39,295 nucleotides of DNA from Pirellulales bacterium. GTDB taxonomy: Bacteria; Planctomycetota; Planctomycetia; Pirellulales; UBA1268. The DNA lies in contig JAFMIU010000029.1 of NCBI GenBank assembly GCA_017853835.1, positions 1 to 39,295 of the forward strand, in the 5' to 3' direction. Shown here in pieces: positions 17,028-25,240 of this stretch (positions are counted from its first letter, which is position 1; each line of letters starts with the position of its first letter). The notes beneath the pieces were generated by a model. It was given only the letters and a program-made list of their open reading frames with translations. It was not told where the DNA came from and did not search any database. A program made the translations under genes and the position numbers.

Positions 17028-17679
17028 ACCCGCGGCCCCTGACGGTGCGGATCATCGAGGTTTCCCGCCCCTTGTCGATCTTGCCACGGAGGCGATTGAT
17101 GTGCACTTCGATCACGTTCGTGGGGCCGTCCCAGTCGAAGCCCCAGACATGCTCGCAGAGCATCTTCCGGGTGACGATCTGGCCGTTGAATCGCATGAGC
17201 AGCTCGAGGATGTTGAACTCGGTCGGCGTGAGGTCGATGGGGCGGTCGTCGAGCGTGGCCCTTCGATTCGCGAGGCTGAGATGGAGCCCGGCCACGTCGA
17301 GCGTCATCGCTGGCTTGTCCGACGCACGGCGGTGCACGGCGTCGATTCGTGCCATGAGTTCGTCCATCGCAAACGGCTTGACCATGTAGTCGTCGGCGCC
17401 CGCCTGGAAGGCCCGCAGCTTTTCGTCGACCTGGCCGCGGGCGGTGAGCACGATCACCGGCGTTCGAACACCACGAGCCCGTGCCGATTTCAGCACGCTC
17501 AGGCCATCGGCGCCGGGGAGCATGAGGTCGAGGATGATCAGGTCATTCCCGATGAGCGATTCGTCGTGGAGGGCCGCGCCTCCATCCGGAATCCAGCGGC
17601 AGGCATGACCGGCGTCGGTGACGGCCGATGACACCGCCTTCGCAATGATGGGATCGTCCTCGACGATGGCGACCTGCAT
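17008..17679 (-). CDS. OmpR-family response regulator
   Basis: The 223-residue protein has a receiver domain (1-118) with acidic pocket Glu7-Asp8-Asp9, phosphorylation site Asp51 (LIILDLMLPG), the Thr of VIVLTARG and Lys of MVKPF. A winged-helix DNA-binding domain of the OmpR/PhoB class (about 128-221) follows, with DLTPTEFNILELLM and VIEVHINRLRGKID, ending in IRTVRGRGYAL. It should bind direct repeats and activate sigma-70 promoters. The histidine kinase gene follows with a 20-base overlap. The gene is 78 bases after guaA on the same strand, and a TATTCT box can be read on the minus strand in that gap, so a separate promoter is possible. Confidence 0.94.
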   Translation of the reverse strand: MQVAIVEDDPIIAKAVSSAVTDAGHACRWIPDGGAALHDESLIGNDLIILDLMLPGADGLSVLKSARARGVRTPVIVLTARGQVDEKLRAFQAGADDYMVKPFAMDELMARIDAVHRRASDKPAMTLDVAGLHLSLANRRATLDDRPIDLTPTEFNILELLMRFNGQIVTRKMLCEHVWGFDWDGPTNVIEVHINRLRGKIDKGRETSMIRTVRGRGYALATD

Positions 17680-17757
17680 GATGACGCACTCCGGGAGTTG
17701 GTCGGGGCGGATGCCTCCGGCTCATGCTCAAGAATACCGCGCGGGAGCAGGGATGCC

Positions 17758-19335
17758 TCATTCCCACTCGATGGTGGCGGGCGGTTTGGACGAGATGTCG
17801 TAGACCACCCGGTTCACCCCCCGCACCTCGTTGATGACCCGGGTCGAGATGGTTGCCAGCACTTCATAGGGAAGATGGCTCCAGTCCGCGGTCATGAAAT
17901 CCTGCGTTTCCACGGCACGAACCGCGATCGTGTCTTCATAGGTTCGGGCATCCCCCATCACGCCGACACTTTGGATGGGCAGGAGCACGGCGAAACCTTG
18001 CGAAATCGTTCGCATCAGGCCGGCGGCCTCGAACTCCTCGAGCACGATCGCGTCGGCCTCGCGGAGGGTCTCGAGCCGAGGGCGGGTGACCTCGCCAAGG
18101 CACCGCACCGCAAGCCCGGGACCTGGGAACGGGTGCCGCCAGACGATCCGTTCGGGCAGTCCCAGTTGGAGACCGAGCTGCCGCACCTCGTCCTTGAAGA
18201 GATCGCGGAGCGGTTCGATCAGCTGAAACTTCATGTCGGCGGGCAGCCCGCCGACGTTGTGATGGAGCTTGATGGTGGCCGCCGGGCCGTCGGGCGCCGC
18301 GCCGCTCTCGATGACATCGGGATAGAGCGTGCCCTGGGCGAGGAAATGCGCGTCCTCGATCTTGGCCGCTTCTGCGGCGAAGCAGTCGACGAACGCCTTG
18401 CCGATGCGCCGTCGCTTCTCCTGGGGATCGGTCACGCCGGCGAGCGTTTCGAGAAACATCGACTCGGCCTCGACCACGTGAAGGTCGGTTTTGAAATGCC
18501 GCGTGAACTCGTCGATGACGGCGGCCGCCTCACCCTGGCGCAGGAGGCCATTGTCGACGAGGATGCACGACAGCTGATCGCCGATCGCCCGGCTGAGCAA
18601 CGCCGCCACGACCGCGGAATCGACGCCGCCCGACAGGCCGCAGATGACCCGGCCCGTGCCGACCGTTCGCCGGATGTCGGCGATCATGGCCGCGGCGAAG
18701 TCGTCGAGCCGCCAGGTGCCCGAGCAGCCGCACACGCCGAGCAGGAAGTTGGCGAGCATGGTGCCGCCCGCGGGGGTGTGGGTTACCTCCGGATGAAACT
18801 GAAGCCCATAGACGGGCAGCGAGACATGCCGTACGGCGGCGAACGGGCAGGTGTCGGTCTTGGCCAGCGGCACGAAGTCGGTCGCGATGCCGTCGACCTG
18901 GTCGCCGTGGCTCATCCACACGTCGGTCCGGTGCGGAATGCCCTTGAAGAGCCCTTCGGTGTCGAGCACCTCGCAGGTGGCGCGGCCGTATTCCCGCGCC
19001 GCCGCGCGTCCCACCCGGCCGCCGAGGGCCGTGCATGCCAGTTGCATGCCGTAGCAGATGCCGAGCACCGGGATGCCCAGGGTGAAGATCCCCGGATCGC
19101 ATCGCGGGGCGCCGTCTTCATAGACGCTCGCCGGGCCGCCCGAGAGGATGATGCCCCGCGGGGCAAGGTGGCGGATCCGCTCCGCGGAGATGTCGTGTCG
19201 AACGATCTCACAGTAGACATGCTGCTCGCGGACGCGTCGGGCGATGAGCTGCGCGTACTGCGAGCCGAAATCGAGGACGAGGATGCGTTCTGCCTGCAGC
19301 GGCACGGCGGGAGCCGGGGAGTCGGGACGTGTCAT
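17758..19335 (-). CDS. guaA: GMP synthase (glutamine-hydrolysing)
   Basis: GuaA converts XMP to GMP with ATP and glutamine. The 525-residue length is normal. The class I glutamine amidotransferase domain (about 17-205) has LDFGSQY, the nucleophile Cys94 in GICYGMQ, and [10 protein letters not shown] with the catalytic His and Glu. The ATP pyrophosphatase domain has [10 protein letters not shown] (the P-loop), and the dimerisation domain has [10 protein letters not shown] and [12 protein letters not shown]. The end is the conserved [12 protein letters not shown]. The partner guaB lies about 10 kb away on the other strand, so the purine branch is not one operon. It diverges from surE over 71 bases. 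Confidence 0.97.
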   Translation of the reverse strand: MTRPDSPAPAVPLQAERILVLDFGSQYAQLIARRVREQHVYCEIVRHDISAERIRHLAPRGIILSGGPASVYEDGAPRCDPGIFTLGIPVLGICYGMQLACTALGGRVGRAAAREYGRATCEVLDTEGLFKGIPHRTDVWMSHGDQVDGIATDFVPLAKTDTCPFAAVRHVSLPVYGLQFHPEVTHTPAGGTMLANFLLGVCGCSGTWRLDDFAAAMIADIRRTVGTGRVICGLSGGVDSAVVAALLSRAIGDQLSCILVDNGLLRQGEAAAVIDEFTRHFKTDLHVVEAESMFLETLAGVTDPQEKRRRIGKAFVDCFAAEAAKIEDAHFLAQGTLYPDVIESGAAPDGPAATIKLHHNVGGLPADMKFQLIEPLRDLFKDEVRQLGLQLGLPERIVWRHPFPGPGLAVRCLGEVTRPRLETLREADAIVLEEFEAAGLMRTISQGFAVLLPIQSVGVMGDARTYEDTIAVRAVETQDFMTADWSHLPYEVLATISTRVINEVRGVNRVVYDISSKPPATIEWE

Positions 19336-19393
19336 GGGTGGGCGCGGGGCGGGGAAAAACGGGACAGTATAGGGTGCCTTCGGCGGCCCCTGC

Positions 19394-19399
19394 TATAGT
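19394..19399 (+). promoter_or_regulatory. Candidate -10 box close to surE start
   Basis: TATAGT ends only 7 bases before the surE ATG. If it is a true -10 box the transcript would begin at or next to the start codon, that is, be leaderless. No Shine-Dalgarno sequence is present, which fits. No clear -35 box is seen, and another TATAGG lies at 19368-19373 and would give a normal leader. Confidence 0.3.
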
Positions 19400-19406
19400 G
19401 CCGGCC

Positions 19407-20168
19407 ATGCTGATCCTTCTCACCAATGACGACGGGATTTTCGCCCCAGGTTTGGCTGCCATGGAGCGGGAACTCCGTGCCCTCGGCGACGTCTGTGTGG
19501 TCGCGCCGTCCACCGAGCAGAGTGGTGTCGGCCATGCGATCACGTTCCTCACGCCGTTGACCGCCAAAGAGGTGTTTGATGGTGAACGGCGCCGCGGGTG
19601 GGCGGTCGACGGGAGTCCGGCGGATGCGGTGAAGCTCGGCATCGCGGAGTTTTGTCCACGACGTCCCGATCTCGTCATCAGCGGGATCAACAGCGGCCTC
19701 AACGCCGGCATCAACGTGCTCTACTCCGGAACCGTGGCGGCGGCGATCGAAGGCGCCTTCTTCGGGATCACGAGCATCGCCGTGTCGCTCGAGTGGGATG
19801 ATCACGCCAATTTCGCGAGGGCGGCAGAGATCGGTCTCGACGTCATTCGCGGGCTGCTCGATCGACGGCCTGCCCAGGGAAGCCTCTTCAACATCAACAT
19901 TCCGACGCGGGCCCTCGCCACGGCGCCGTCGCTGAGGGTCGTGCCGATGAGCGTGGCTCGCTATGGCGAGGCCTTCGAGCGCCGCGTCGATCCGAGGGGG
20001 CGTTCGTACTACTGGGCCACCAACGACCCGCCTCCGCCCCCGTCGCCGTTCGAGTCGGACGTGACGGCGCTCGCCGCGGGCAACGTGACGCTCACGCCCC
20101 TCGACTACGACCTGACGCATCGGGGCGGGCTCGATGACCTCGCCGCCGGACCCTGGGCGATCCGCTGA
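19407..20168 (+). CDS. surE: 5'-nucleotidase SurE
   Basis: SurE is a metal-dependent nucleotidase (5'- and 3'-nucleotides, EC 3.1.3.5). The product has 253 residues, the usual length, and begins MLILLTNDDGIFAPGL, with the metal-binding Asp pair in NDDG. Other family marks are VVAPSTEQSGVGHAIT, WAVDGSPADAVKLGI, VISGINSGLNAGINVLYSGTV (metal-binding Asn and the conserved SGT loop) and NINIPTRA. The ATG at 19407 is the family start; the longer frame from 19329 is not. A strong rho-independent terminator follows the stop. It faces the Ser/Thr kinase gene end to end. Confidence 0.95.
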   Translation: MLILLTNDDGIFAPGLAAMERELRALGDVCVVAPSTEQSGVGHAITFLTPLTAKEVFDGERRRGWAVDGSPADAVKLGIAEFCPRRPDLVISGINSGLNAGINVLYSGTVAAAIEGAFFGITSIAVSLEWDDHANFARAAEIGLDVIRGLLDRRPAQGSLFNINIPTRALATAPSLRVVPMSVARYGEAFERRVDPRGRSYYWATNDPPPPPSPFESDVTALAAGNVTLTPLDYDLTHRGGLDDLAAGPWAIR

Positions 20169-20171
20169 GCC

Positions 20172-20201
20172 AACCCTCGCCGGTCAGCGAGGGTTGTTTT
20201 T
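20172..20201 (+). terminator. Rho-independent terminator of surE
   Basis: A perfect 9-base stem, AACCCTCGC and GCGAGGGTT, encloses loop CGGTCA and is followed by GTTTTTC on the plus strand. It starts 4 bases after the surE stop. The right half is also the last codons (Asn-Pro-Arg) of the convergent kinase gene, whose stop codon lies in the loop. In the minus direction no T-run follows, so it should mainly stop surE transcripts. Confidence 0.85.
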
Positions 20202-21608
20202 CAGGTAGACGAGGATTCCGAGCCCGATCGCGAGAAGGATCCCGATCGCCACGGCGATCCAGCCGCCAAGCGGCATGCCGGCGATGTCCTTTCGGCGACG
20301 GCGTGGCGTCGGAGCCTCCGCCGTTTGCTCGGCAGCCGAGGACGGCCGCCCGCCCGCCCGCACCACGCTCGATGGCGACCGCCTCACGGCACGCGCCTCC
20401 GATGGAGCCCGCGCGGGTGGAGCCTTTGGAGCCATGCCGCTCGTCCCGCTGCCGGGCCCGCTGCGAGGCACCACGCCACCCACATCACTGCCCCCAACCG
20501 AACGGCGCGGCAGCGCCCGCCGCGATCCACCGGCCCGAGCCGCCGCCGCCGTCTCGCCGGCCGAGGCAAGCCAGGCTGCGAGGGCGTCGGCCACCTCGCT
20601 GGCCGACTGCGGACGACCATCGGGATGCTTCTGGAGCATCCTGAAGTAGAGGTCGGCAATCGCGATCGGCACGTCGGGCCTGGCGTCGAGCGGGTTGGGG
20701 GGCGGCTTGTGCAGATGAGACTGGATGCGTTCCGCCAGTTTGCCGGATGCGAACGGCGCCTTCCCCACGAGAAGGAAGTAGAGCGTGCACCCAAGGGCGT
20801 AGATGTCGCTGCGTCGATCGGCGGTGTGACTGTCCGTCGCCTGTTCGGGGGCCAGGTAGTCGGCCGTGCCAAGCACACGTTCATCGTGCTCGCGGGTGAG
20901 CGAGGCGTCGTCGTCGCCGTCGTTGGCCAGCGCGAGGCCGAGATCCATCACCTTGACGGTGCCTCGCTGGTCGAGCATGAGGTTGGCCGGTTTGATGTCG
21001 CGATGCACGAGCCCCTCGTCGTGTGCATGCTGGAGTCCGATGGCCGCCTGACGGATGAAGTCGGCAGCCTCGCGGATGGGCAACGGGCCATCCCGCTTCA
21101 CCTTCGCGTGGAGATCGATGCCGTCGACATACTCCATCACGATGAAGTGGATCGTTCCGGCGGTGTCGAGGTCGAACGTGCGGACGATGTTGGGATGATT
21201 CAGCCGGGCCGACTGCCGGGCTTCGCGCTCGAACCGGGCCAGGTAGGAGGCCTGATCGACCCGTTTCACCGGCAGCACCTTGATCGCCACCTTGCTCTTC
21301 AGGGTGGCATGTTCGGCGAGGTAGACGCTGCTCATGCCCCCGGCGCCGAGAAGCCGGAGCAGGCGATACTTACCCAGCGTGAAGCCCTTGTGTCGGCCCT
21401 TCAGCAGCTGCTCGATCTGCCAGCGGGTGAGCAGGCCCGAGTCGACGAGCGATGCCAGCATGGCCTCCGGGGGCGGGCCTGCCTGATCGATCCACGGCGC
21501 GGCCGCGGAGGCGATCCGGTCGTCGTCAACGAGCCCACTGCGGCGAACCACCTCGACGAAATCGGCGACGGACTGGACCGGCGGGGGCATCGACACGAAA
21601 CTCCGCAT
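20184..21608 (-). CDS. Membrane-anchored Ser/Thr protein kinase
   Basis: This 474-residue Hanks-type kinase has three parts. The N-terminal helical extension (about 10-78, ending GRHKGFTLGKYRLL) is of the type often found before planctomycete kinase domains. The kinase domain (about 79-345) has GAGGMSSV (88-95), the ATP Lys110, HRDIKPAN with catalytic Asp204, DLG in place of DFG (222-224), and YLAPEQ. A Pro/Ala/Ser/Arg-rich linker leads to one C-terminal transmembrane helix (GGWIAVAIGILLAIGLGILVYL), so the kinase domain is cytoplasmic and there is almost no extracellular sensor. The ATG at 21590 (MPPPVQS), with GGAG 10 bases before it, is an alternative start. Targets are unknown. Confidence 0.93.
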   Translation of the reverse strand: MRSFVSMPPPVQSVADFVEVVRRSGLVDDDRIASAAAPWIDQAGPPPEAMLASLVDSGLLTRWQIEQLLKGRHKGFTLGKYRLLRLLGAGGMSSVYLAEHATLKSKVAIKVLPVKRVDQASYLARFEREARQSARLNHPNIVRTFDLDTAGTIHFIVMEYVDGIDLHAKVKRDGPLPIREAADFIRQAAIGLQHAHDEGLVHRDIKPANLMLDQRGTVKVMDLGLALANDGDDDASLTREHDERVLGTADYLAPEQATDSHTADRRSDIYALGCTLYFLLVGKAPFASGKLAERIQSHLHKPPPNPLDARPDVPIAIADLYFRMLQKHPDGRPQSASEVADALAAWLASAGETAAAARAGGSRRALPRRSVGGSDVGGVVPRSGPGSGTSGMAPKAPPARAPSEARAVRRSPSSVVRAGGRPSSAAEQTAEAPTPRRRRKDIAGMPLGGWIAVAIGILLAIGLGILVYLKNNPR

Positions 21609-21667
21609 GGCACACGGCGACGCGGGCCCTTCCCTGCCGTGAACGACCGCCTCATCCTACTGCATGC

Positions 21668-21919
21668 ATGGCCTGGCTGCTCTACACTCGCCGCGGATGC
21701 CACCTCTGTGACGAGGCGGAAGACCTCGTTCACCTGCACGTCCCTGGCGCGGCGATCATCGACGTCGACGCGGACGACGCGGCCCGTTCCCGATACGACC
21801 TGCGGGTGCCCGTGCTGGAGTGCGACGGAATCGTCGTGATGGAGGGACGGTTCGACGAGGCCGGCCTCGTTTGCGAGATCATGCGGCATGGCGGAACGGC
21901 TCCGCCATCGCGGCCGTAG
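21668..21919 (+). CDS. Glutaredoxin-like small protein
   Basis: This 83-residue protein has the glutaredoxin-like DUF836 pattern. It begins [21 protein letters not shown], with a redox CHLC motif at residues 11-14. It continues with [25 protein letters not shown], where the cis-Pro of RVPVL is expected in the thioredoxin fold. The start at 21668 is the one that gives the beta strand directly before the CxxC. It is divergent from the kinase gene over 59 bases and lies 101 bases before ilvD on the same strand. The partner and substrate are unknown. It is short but the fold signature is clear. Confidence 0.8.
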   Translation: MAWLLYTRRGCHLCDEAEDLVHLHVPGAAIIDVDADDAARSRYDLRVPVLECDGIVVMEGRFDEAGLVCEIMRHGGTAPPSRP

Positions 21920-21940
21920 CCCGCTGCCGCGGCTTTTCCT
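21888..21940 (+). terminator. Possible terminator after the glutaredoxin gene
   Basis: Two hairpins lie in a row over the 3' end of the gene: ATGGCGGA-ACGGC-TCCGCCAT (21888-21908, perfect 8-base stem) and CGCGGC with GCCGCG (21909-21931). A short GCTTTTCC run follows. The T-run is weak, so this may be an attenuator before ilvD rather than a full stop. Confidence 0.4.
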
Positions 21941-22020
21941 CGCCCCACGGGGAGACTATCCTGCGACCTTCGATGGCCGCGGCATGCGGCGTCGGTTCGC
22001 CAGGCCAGGAATCCCCGAAG

Positions 22021-23700
22021 ATGACCATCCTCAACCGGTACAGTTCCCGCATCACCCAGCCGCGAAGCCAGGGTGCCTCCCAGGCGATGCTGCTCGGCAC
22101 CGGCCTGCAGGCCTCCGACCTCGACAAGCCTCAGGTTGGCATTGCGAGCATGTGGTACGAGGGCAACACGTGCAACATGCACCTCGACCGTCTCGCGGCC
22201 AAGGTTCGCGAGGGCGTGGTCGCGGCCGGCATGGTGGGCATGCGGTTCAACACGATCGGCGTCAGCGACGGCATCTCGATGGGCACGGAGGGGATGAGTT
22301 ATTCCCTTCCCTCGCGTGACATCATCGCCGATTCGATCGAGACCGTGATGCACGCCCAGTGGTACGACGGCCTCGTCGCGATTCCGGGCTGCGACAAGAA
22401 CATGCCCGGCTGCCTGATGGCGATGGGGCGGCTCAATCGTCCTGCGCTGATGGTGTATGGCGGAACGATCAAGCCCGGCCACCTCGCCGACGGCACCACG
22501 CTCGACATCGTGTCGGCCTTTCAGTGCTATGGAGAGTACGTCGCCGGCAGGATCGACGATGCCCGTCGTGGCGACATCGTGCGGCATTCGTGCCCCGGGG
22601 CCGGGGCGTGCGGCGGCATGTACACCGCCAACACCATGGCGACCGCCATCGAGGCCCTTGGCATGGCCCTGCCCGACAGTGCCTCGATCCCGGCCGAACA
22701 TCCCGGCAAGGCGGAAGAATGCCTTCGGGCCGGCGCCGCGATCCGCCACCTGCTCGAGATCGATCTCAAGCCCCGCGACATCATGACCCGACGCGCCTTC
22801 GACAACGCGATGGTCACTGTGATGGCGCTCGGCGGCTCGACCAATGCGGTGCTCCACCTGATCGCCATGTCGCGGGCGGTGGGGGTCGACCTCACACCGT
22901 CGGACTTTCAGGCCGTGGCCCGGCGGATTCCCTATCTCGCCGATCTCAAGCCGAGCGGAAAGTTCGTGCAGGAAGACCTGCATTCGATCGGGGGCACGAG
23001 CGGCCTGATGAAGTACCTGCTCGACAAGGGGCTGATGGACGGCGACTGCATCACCGTCACCGGCAAGACCCTGGCCGAGAATCTCGCTTCGAGCAAGGGG
23101 CTCGCCGACGGTCAGAAGATCATCCGCCCCGTTGAAAACCCCTTGAAGGTCACCGGCCACATCACGATCCTGCATGGCAACCTCGCGCCCGATTCGGCGG
23201 TCGCCAAGATCACAGGCAAGGAGGGCTCGCGGTTTCGAGGACCGGCTCGCGTGTTTGACAGCGAGGAGGCGATGCTCGCCGCGTTGGAGCACGGCGTGAT
23301 CAAGCGGGGCGATGTGGTGATCATCCGCTATGAAGGTCCGAAGGGTGGGCCGGGCATGCCCGAAATGCTCACGCCCACCTCGGCGCTCGTCGGGGCGGGG
23401 CTCGGCAACGACGTCGCCCTCATCACCGACGGCCGCTTCTCCGGCGGGTCGCACGGCTTCATCGTCGGCCACGTGGTGCCGGAGGCCCAGGAGGGTGGTC
23501 CGATCGCGCTCGTGCAGGACGGCGATGTGGTGGTGATCGATGCCGATGCCGCCTCGATCGACGTCGAGGTTTCGGGAGAGGAGTTCGCCCGCCGCAAGGC
23601 TGGGTGGAAGGCCCCGCCGCTCAAGGCCGACCGCGGCATCCTCGCCAAATACATCCGGTGCGTCGCTCCGGCATCGCGGGGTTGCGTGACCGACGAGTGA
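22021..23700 (+). CDS. ilvD: Dihydroxyacid dehydratase IlvD
   Basis: IlvD dehydrates 2,3-dihydroxy-isovalerate and -methylvalerate in valine, leucine and isoleucine synthesis (EC 4.2.1.9). The 559-residue length fits the IlvD/Edd family. Fe-S cluster Cys residues lie in [10 protein letters not shown] and [12 protein letters not shown]. Other marks are [37 protein letters not shown] and the C-terminal [19 protein letters not shown]. The family start is the ATG at 22021; an upstream in-frame extension to 21820 overlaps the glutaredoxin gene and lacks similarity. A TATCCT box at 21957-21962 could be a -10. A paralogous sugar-acid dehydratase is possible, but the motifs are closest to IlvD. Confidence 0.94.
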   Translation: MTILNRYSSRITQPRSQGASQAMLLGTGLQASDLDKPQVGIASMWYEGNTCNMHLDRLAAKVREGVVAAGMVGMRFNTIGVSDGISMGTEGMSYSLPSRDIIADSIETVMHAQWYDGLVAIPGCDKNMPGCLMAMGRLNRPALMVYGGTIKPGHLADGTTLDIVSAFQCYGEYVAGRIDDARRGDIVRHSCPGAGACGGMYTANTMATAIEALGMALPDSASIPAEHPGKAEECLRAGAAIRHLLEIDLKPRDIMTRRAFDNAMVTVMALGGSTNAVLHLIAMSRAVGVDLTPSDFQAVARRIPYLADLKPSGKFVQEDLHSIGGTSGLMKYLLDKGLMDGDCITVTGKTLAENLASSKGLADGQKIIRPVENPLKVTGHITILHGNLAPDSAVAKITGKEGSRFRGPARVFDSEEAMLAALEHGVIKRGDVVIIRYEGPKGGPGMPEMLTPTSALVGAGLGNDVALITDGRFSGGSHGFIVGHVVPEAQEGGPIALVQDGDVVVIDADAASIDVEVSGEEFARRKAGWKAPPLKADRGILAKYIRCVAPASRGCVTDE

Positions 23701-23736
23701 ATCGACGCGAGCGGTGTACGGGGCATGGCTTCGTCC

Positions 23737-23796
23737 GTCCAAGCCCAACGGCGTGAGCCGTGGGGCTGGCGTGGTGGCACGCGTGGCGTGTTTGGC
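23737..23796 (+). repeat. REPIN-like B unit, copy 5 (solitary)
   Basis: The B hairpin reads CCCAACGGC-GTGA-GCCGTGGG. The second hairpin has the alternative pairing GCGTG-GTGG-CACGC, and the tail is GGCGTGTTTGGC. The sequence before B (GTCCGTCC) resembles that of copy 7. No A unit precedes it; the ilvD stop is 37 bases upstream. Confidence 0.8.
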
Positions 23797-23872
23797 CTTC
23801 CACGCGAGGTCGATGGGCCCACGGCGCTGTGAGATGCGGTGCGCAACGGCGTCGATCGGCGGAGCGTGGCGT

Positions 23873-23970
23873 GCCCCAGGCCTCACGGCCTTGGGCTTGG
23901 ACGGGCAGGTGGTTTTTCCCGTGGAAGCCCAACGGCGTGAGCCGTGGGACCGGCGTGGTCGCACGCGTGG
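23873..23970 (+). repeat. REPIN-like pair A plus B, copy 6
   Basis: The A unit (23873-23901) has loop TCAC in GGCC-TCAC-GGCC. The B unit starts at 23921 with the standard hairpin, followed by GCGTG-GTCG-CACGC. The 8-base inverted arms TTGGGCTT and AAGCCCAA are intact. Confidence 0.8.
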
Positions 23971-24091
23971 CTCATGCGAGTGGGACGAACCACATCGGGG
24001 GCCGTGCTGGTGGCTGTGGGACCTCGACGGTAAACTCTTCGCGTTCGGGGATCATCACCGTGCTTGCGCCGTCTTGTTGGAGAACCGCCCG

Positions 24092-25240
24092 ATGACCACT
24101 GGCCGTTTCATGCTCTCTCGTCGTCCAGGCTGGGCGATGGTTGTGGCGGTGGTTGTTCTGGCTGGCTGCGGCGATCGCAAGCAGGGAGACGCACCGACGG
24201 CCGCGACGAAACTGCCGCCGGTCAAAGTGATCGCGTTCGACGAAGCGGAGGCCGTGCTGCAGGGCATCGCCGATGGCACGGTCGAAGGCACCGTCGTACA
24301 GAACCCATTTCAATACGGCGCCCGCAGCGTCGCGACGCTCCACGCCATCAAGCAGGGGGCGGCCGATGCCGTGCCCGAGTCGAAGTTCGTGAACATTCCC
24401 GCGCGGGTGGTGCTGCGCGATCCCTCCGGCCGGCAGTTTGCCGGAGCCGAGGTGGTGCCGGTGGCCTCGTTTCGCGACGAACTCGCATCGCTGCTCAAGG
24501 GTGCCGCCGGTGCCTCCGCCGCGGGCCAAGGTCCGGAATACGCCTTCATCACCAACGGCGTGGCGGATTTCTGGACGATCGCCAAGGCCGGTGCGGAGAA
24601 GGCGGCCGCCGATCTCGGCGTGCGGGTGTCGGTGATCATGCCCAGTTCGATGACCGACCAGACCCGCAAGATCGAAGACCTGCTCACCCGCGGCACCGAC
24701 GGCATCGCCATCAGCCCGATCGATCCTGCCAACCAGGGCGAAGTGCTCGCGAAGGCCGCCGAGGCCACCACGCTCATCACGCACGACAGCGACGCCCCCG
24801 ACTCTCCCCGCCGGGTCTACATCGGCATGGACAACTACGAGGCCGGATTCCTTTGTGGCCAGTTGGCCCGGGAGTCGCTCCCGAATGGCGGCAAGGTGAT
24901 GCTGTTCATCGGTCGGCTCGACCAGGACAACGCCCAGCGACGACGGCAGGGATGCATCGACGGTCTTCTCGGCCGCACGCAGGATCCGTCGCGTCGGGAT
25001 GATCCGGGGGCCGTGCTCACGAGCGACGATGGGAACTACGTCATCCTCGGCACCATGACCGACCAGTTCGATCGGGCCAAGGCGAAGGCAAACGCCGAGG
25101 ATGCCCTGCTGCGTCATCCCGATCTCGCCGCCATGGTGGGGCTCTTCGTCTACAACCCTCCCGCCATCATCGAGGCGCTCGATCGCGCCGGCCGGCTCAC
25201 CGCTCCGGCCGCCAAGGACCCCCATGCCACCGCTCGTTGA
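24092..25240 (+). CDS. Sugar-binding lipoprotein, circularly permuted
   Basis: This 382-residue protein is the substrate-binding subunit of the following ABC importer (type I periplasmic binding fold, RbsB-like). The signal has lipobox LAGC with Cys26. The order of the mature part is unusual. Residues 44-138 (VKVIAFDE, GTVVQNPFQYG, ESKFVNIPARVV, FRDELASLLKG) correspond to the segment that normally ends this family. Residues 149-369 (YAFITNGVADFW, GTDGIAISPIDPANQ, HDSDAPDSPRRVYIGMDN, GRLDQDNAQRRRQG, LFVYNPPAIIEALDRAGRL) correspond to its normal N-terminal and middle part. A Gly/Ala-rich linker joins them. The family normally runs from EALDRAGRL straight into KIVGFDE. GGAG precedes the ATG. The stop overlaps the ATPase gene by 17 bases. 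The sugar is unknown. Confidence 0.88.
   Translation: MTTGRFMLSRRPGWAMVVAVVVLAGCGDRKQGDAPTAATKLPPVKVIAFDEAEAVLQGIADGTVEGTVVQNPFQYGARSVATLHAIKQGAADAVPESKFVNIPARVVLRDPSGRQFAGAEVVPVASFRDELASLLKGAAGASAAGQGPEYAFITNGVADFWTIAKAGAEKAAADLGVRVSVIMPSSMTDQTRKIEDLLTRGTDGIAISPIDPANQGEVLAKAAEATTLITHDSDAPDSPRRVYIGMDNYEAGFLCGQLARESLPNGGKVMLFIGRLDQDNAQRRRQGCIDGLLGRTQDPSRRDDPGAVLTSDDGNYVILGTMTDQFDRAKAKANAEDALLRHPDLAAMVGLFVYNPPAIIEALDRAGRLTAPAAKDPHATAR

Larger units (their letters stand above)
23701..24091. other. 391-base gap with repeats and promoter
   Basis: Between ilvD and the sugar-binding lipoprotein gene lie a solitary B repeat and an A-B pair. About 120 bases of non-repeat sequence before the lipoprotein start then probably hold its promoter. 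A TAAACT box at 24031-24036 is a weak -10 candidate. GGAG at 24079-24082, 9 bases before the ATG, is the ribosome-binding site. No gene was found. Confidence 0.65.

Noticed and set aside
21730..23964. 744-codon open frame on the minus strand
   Set aside because: It is antisense to ilvD and runs into the repeats; no family similarity seen.
23714..24091. N-terminal extension of the sugar-binding protein
   Set aside because: The frame is open but consists of the repeat units; the lipoprotein signal and ribosome-binding site place the start at 24092.
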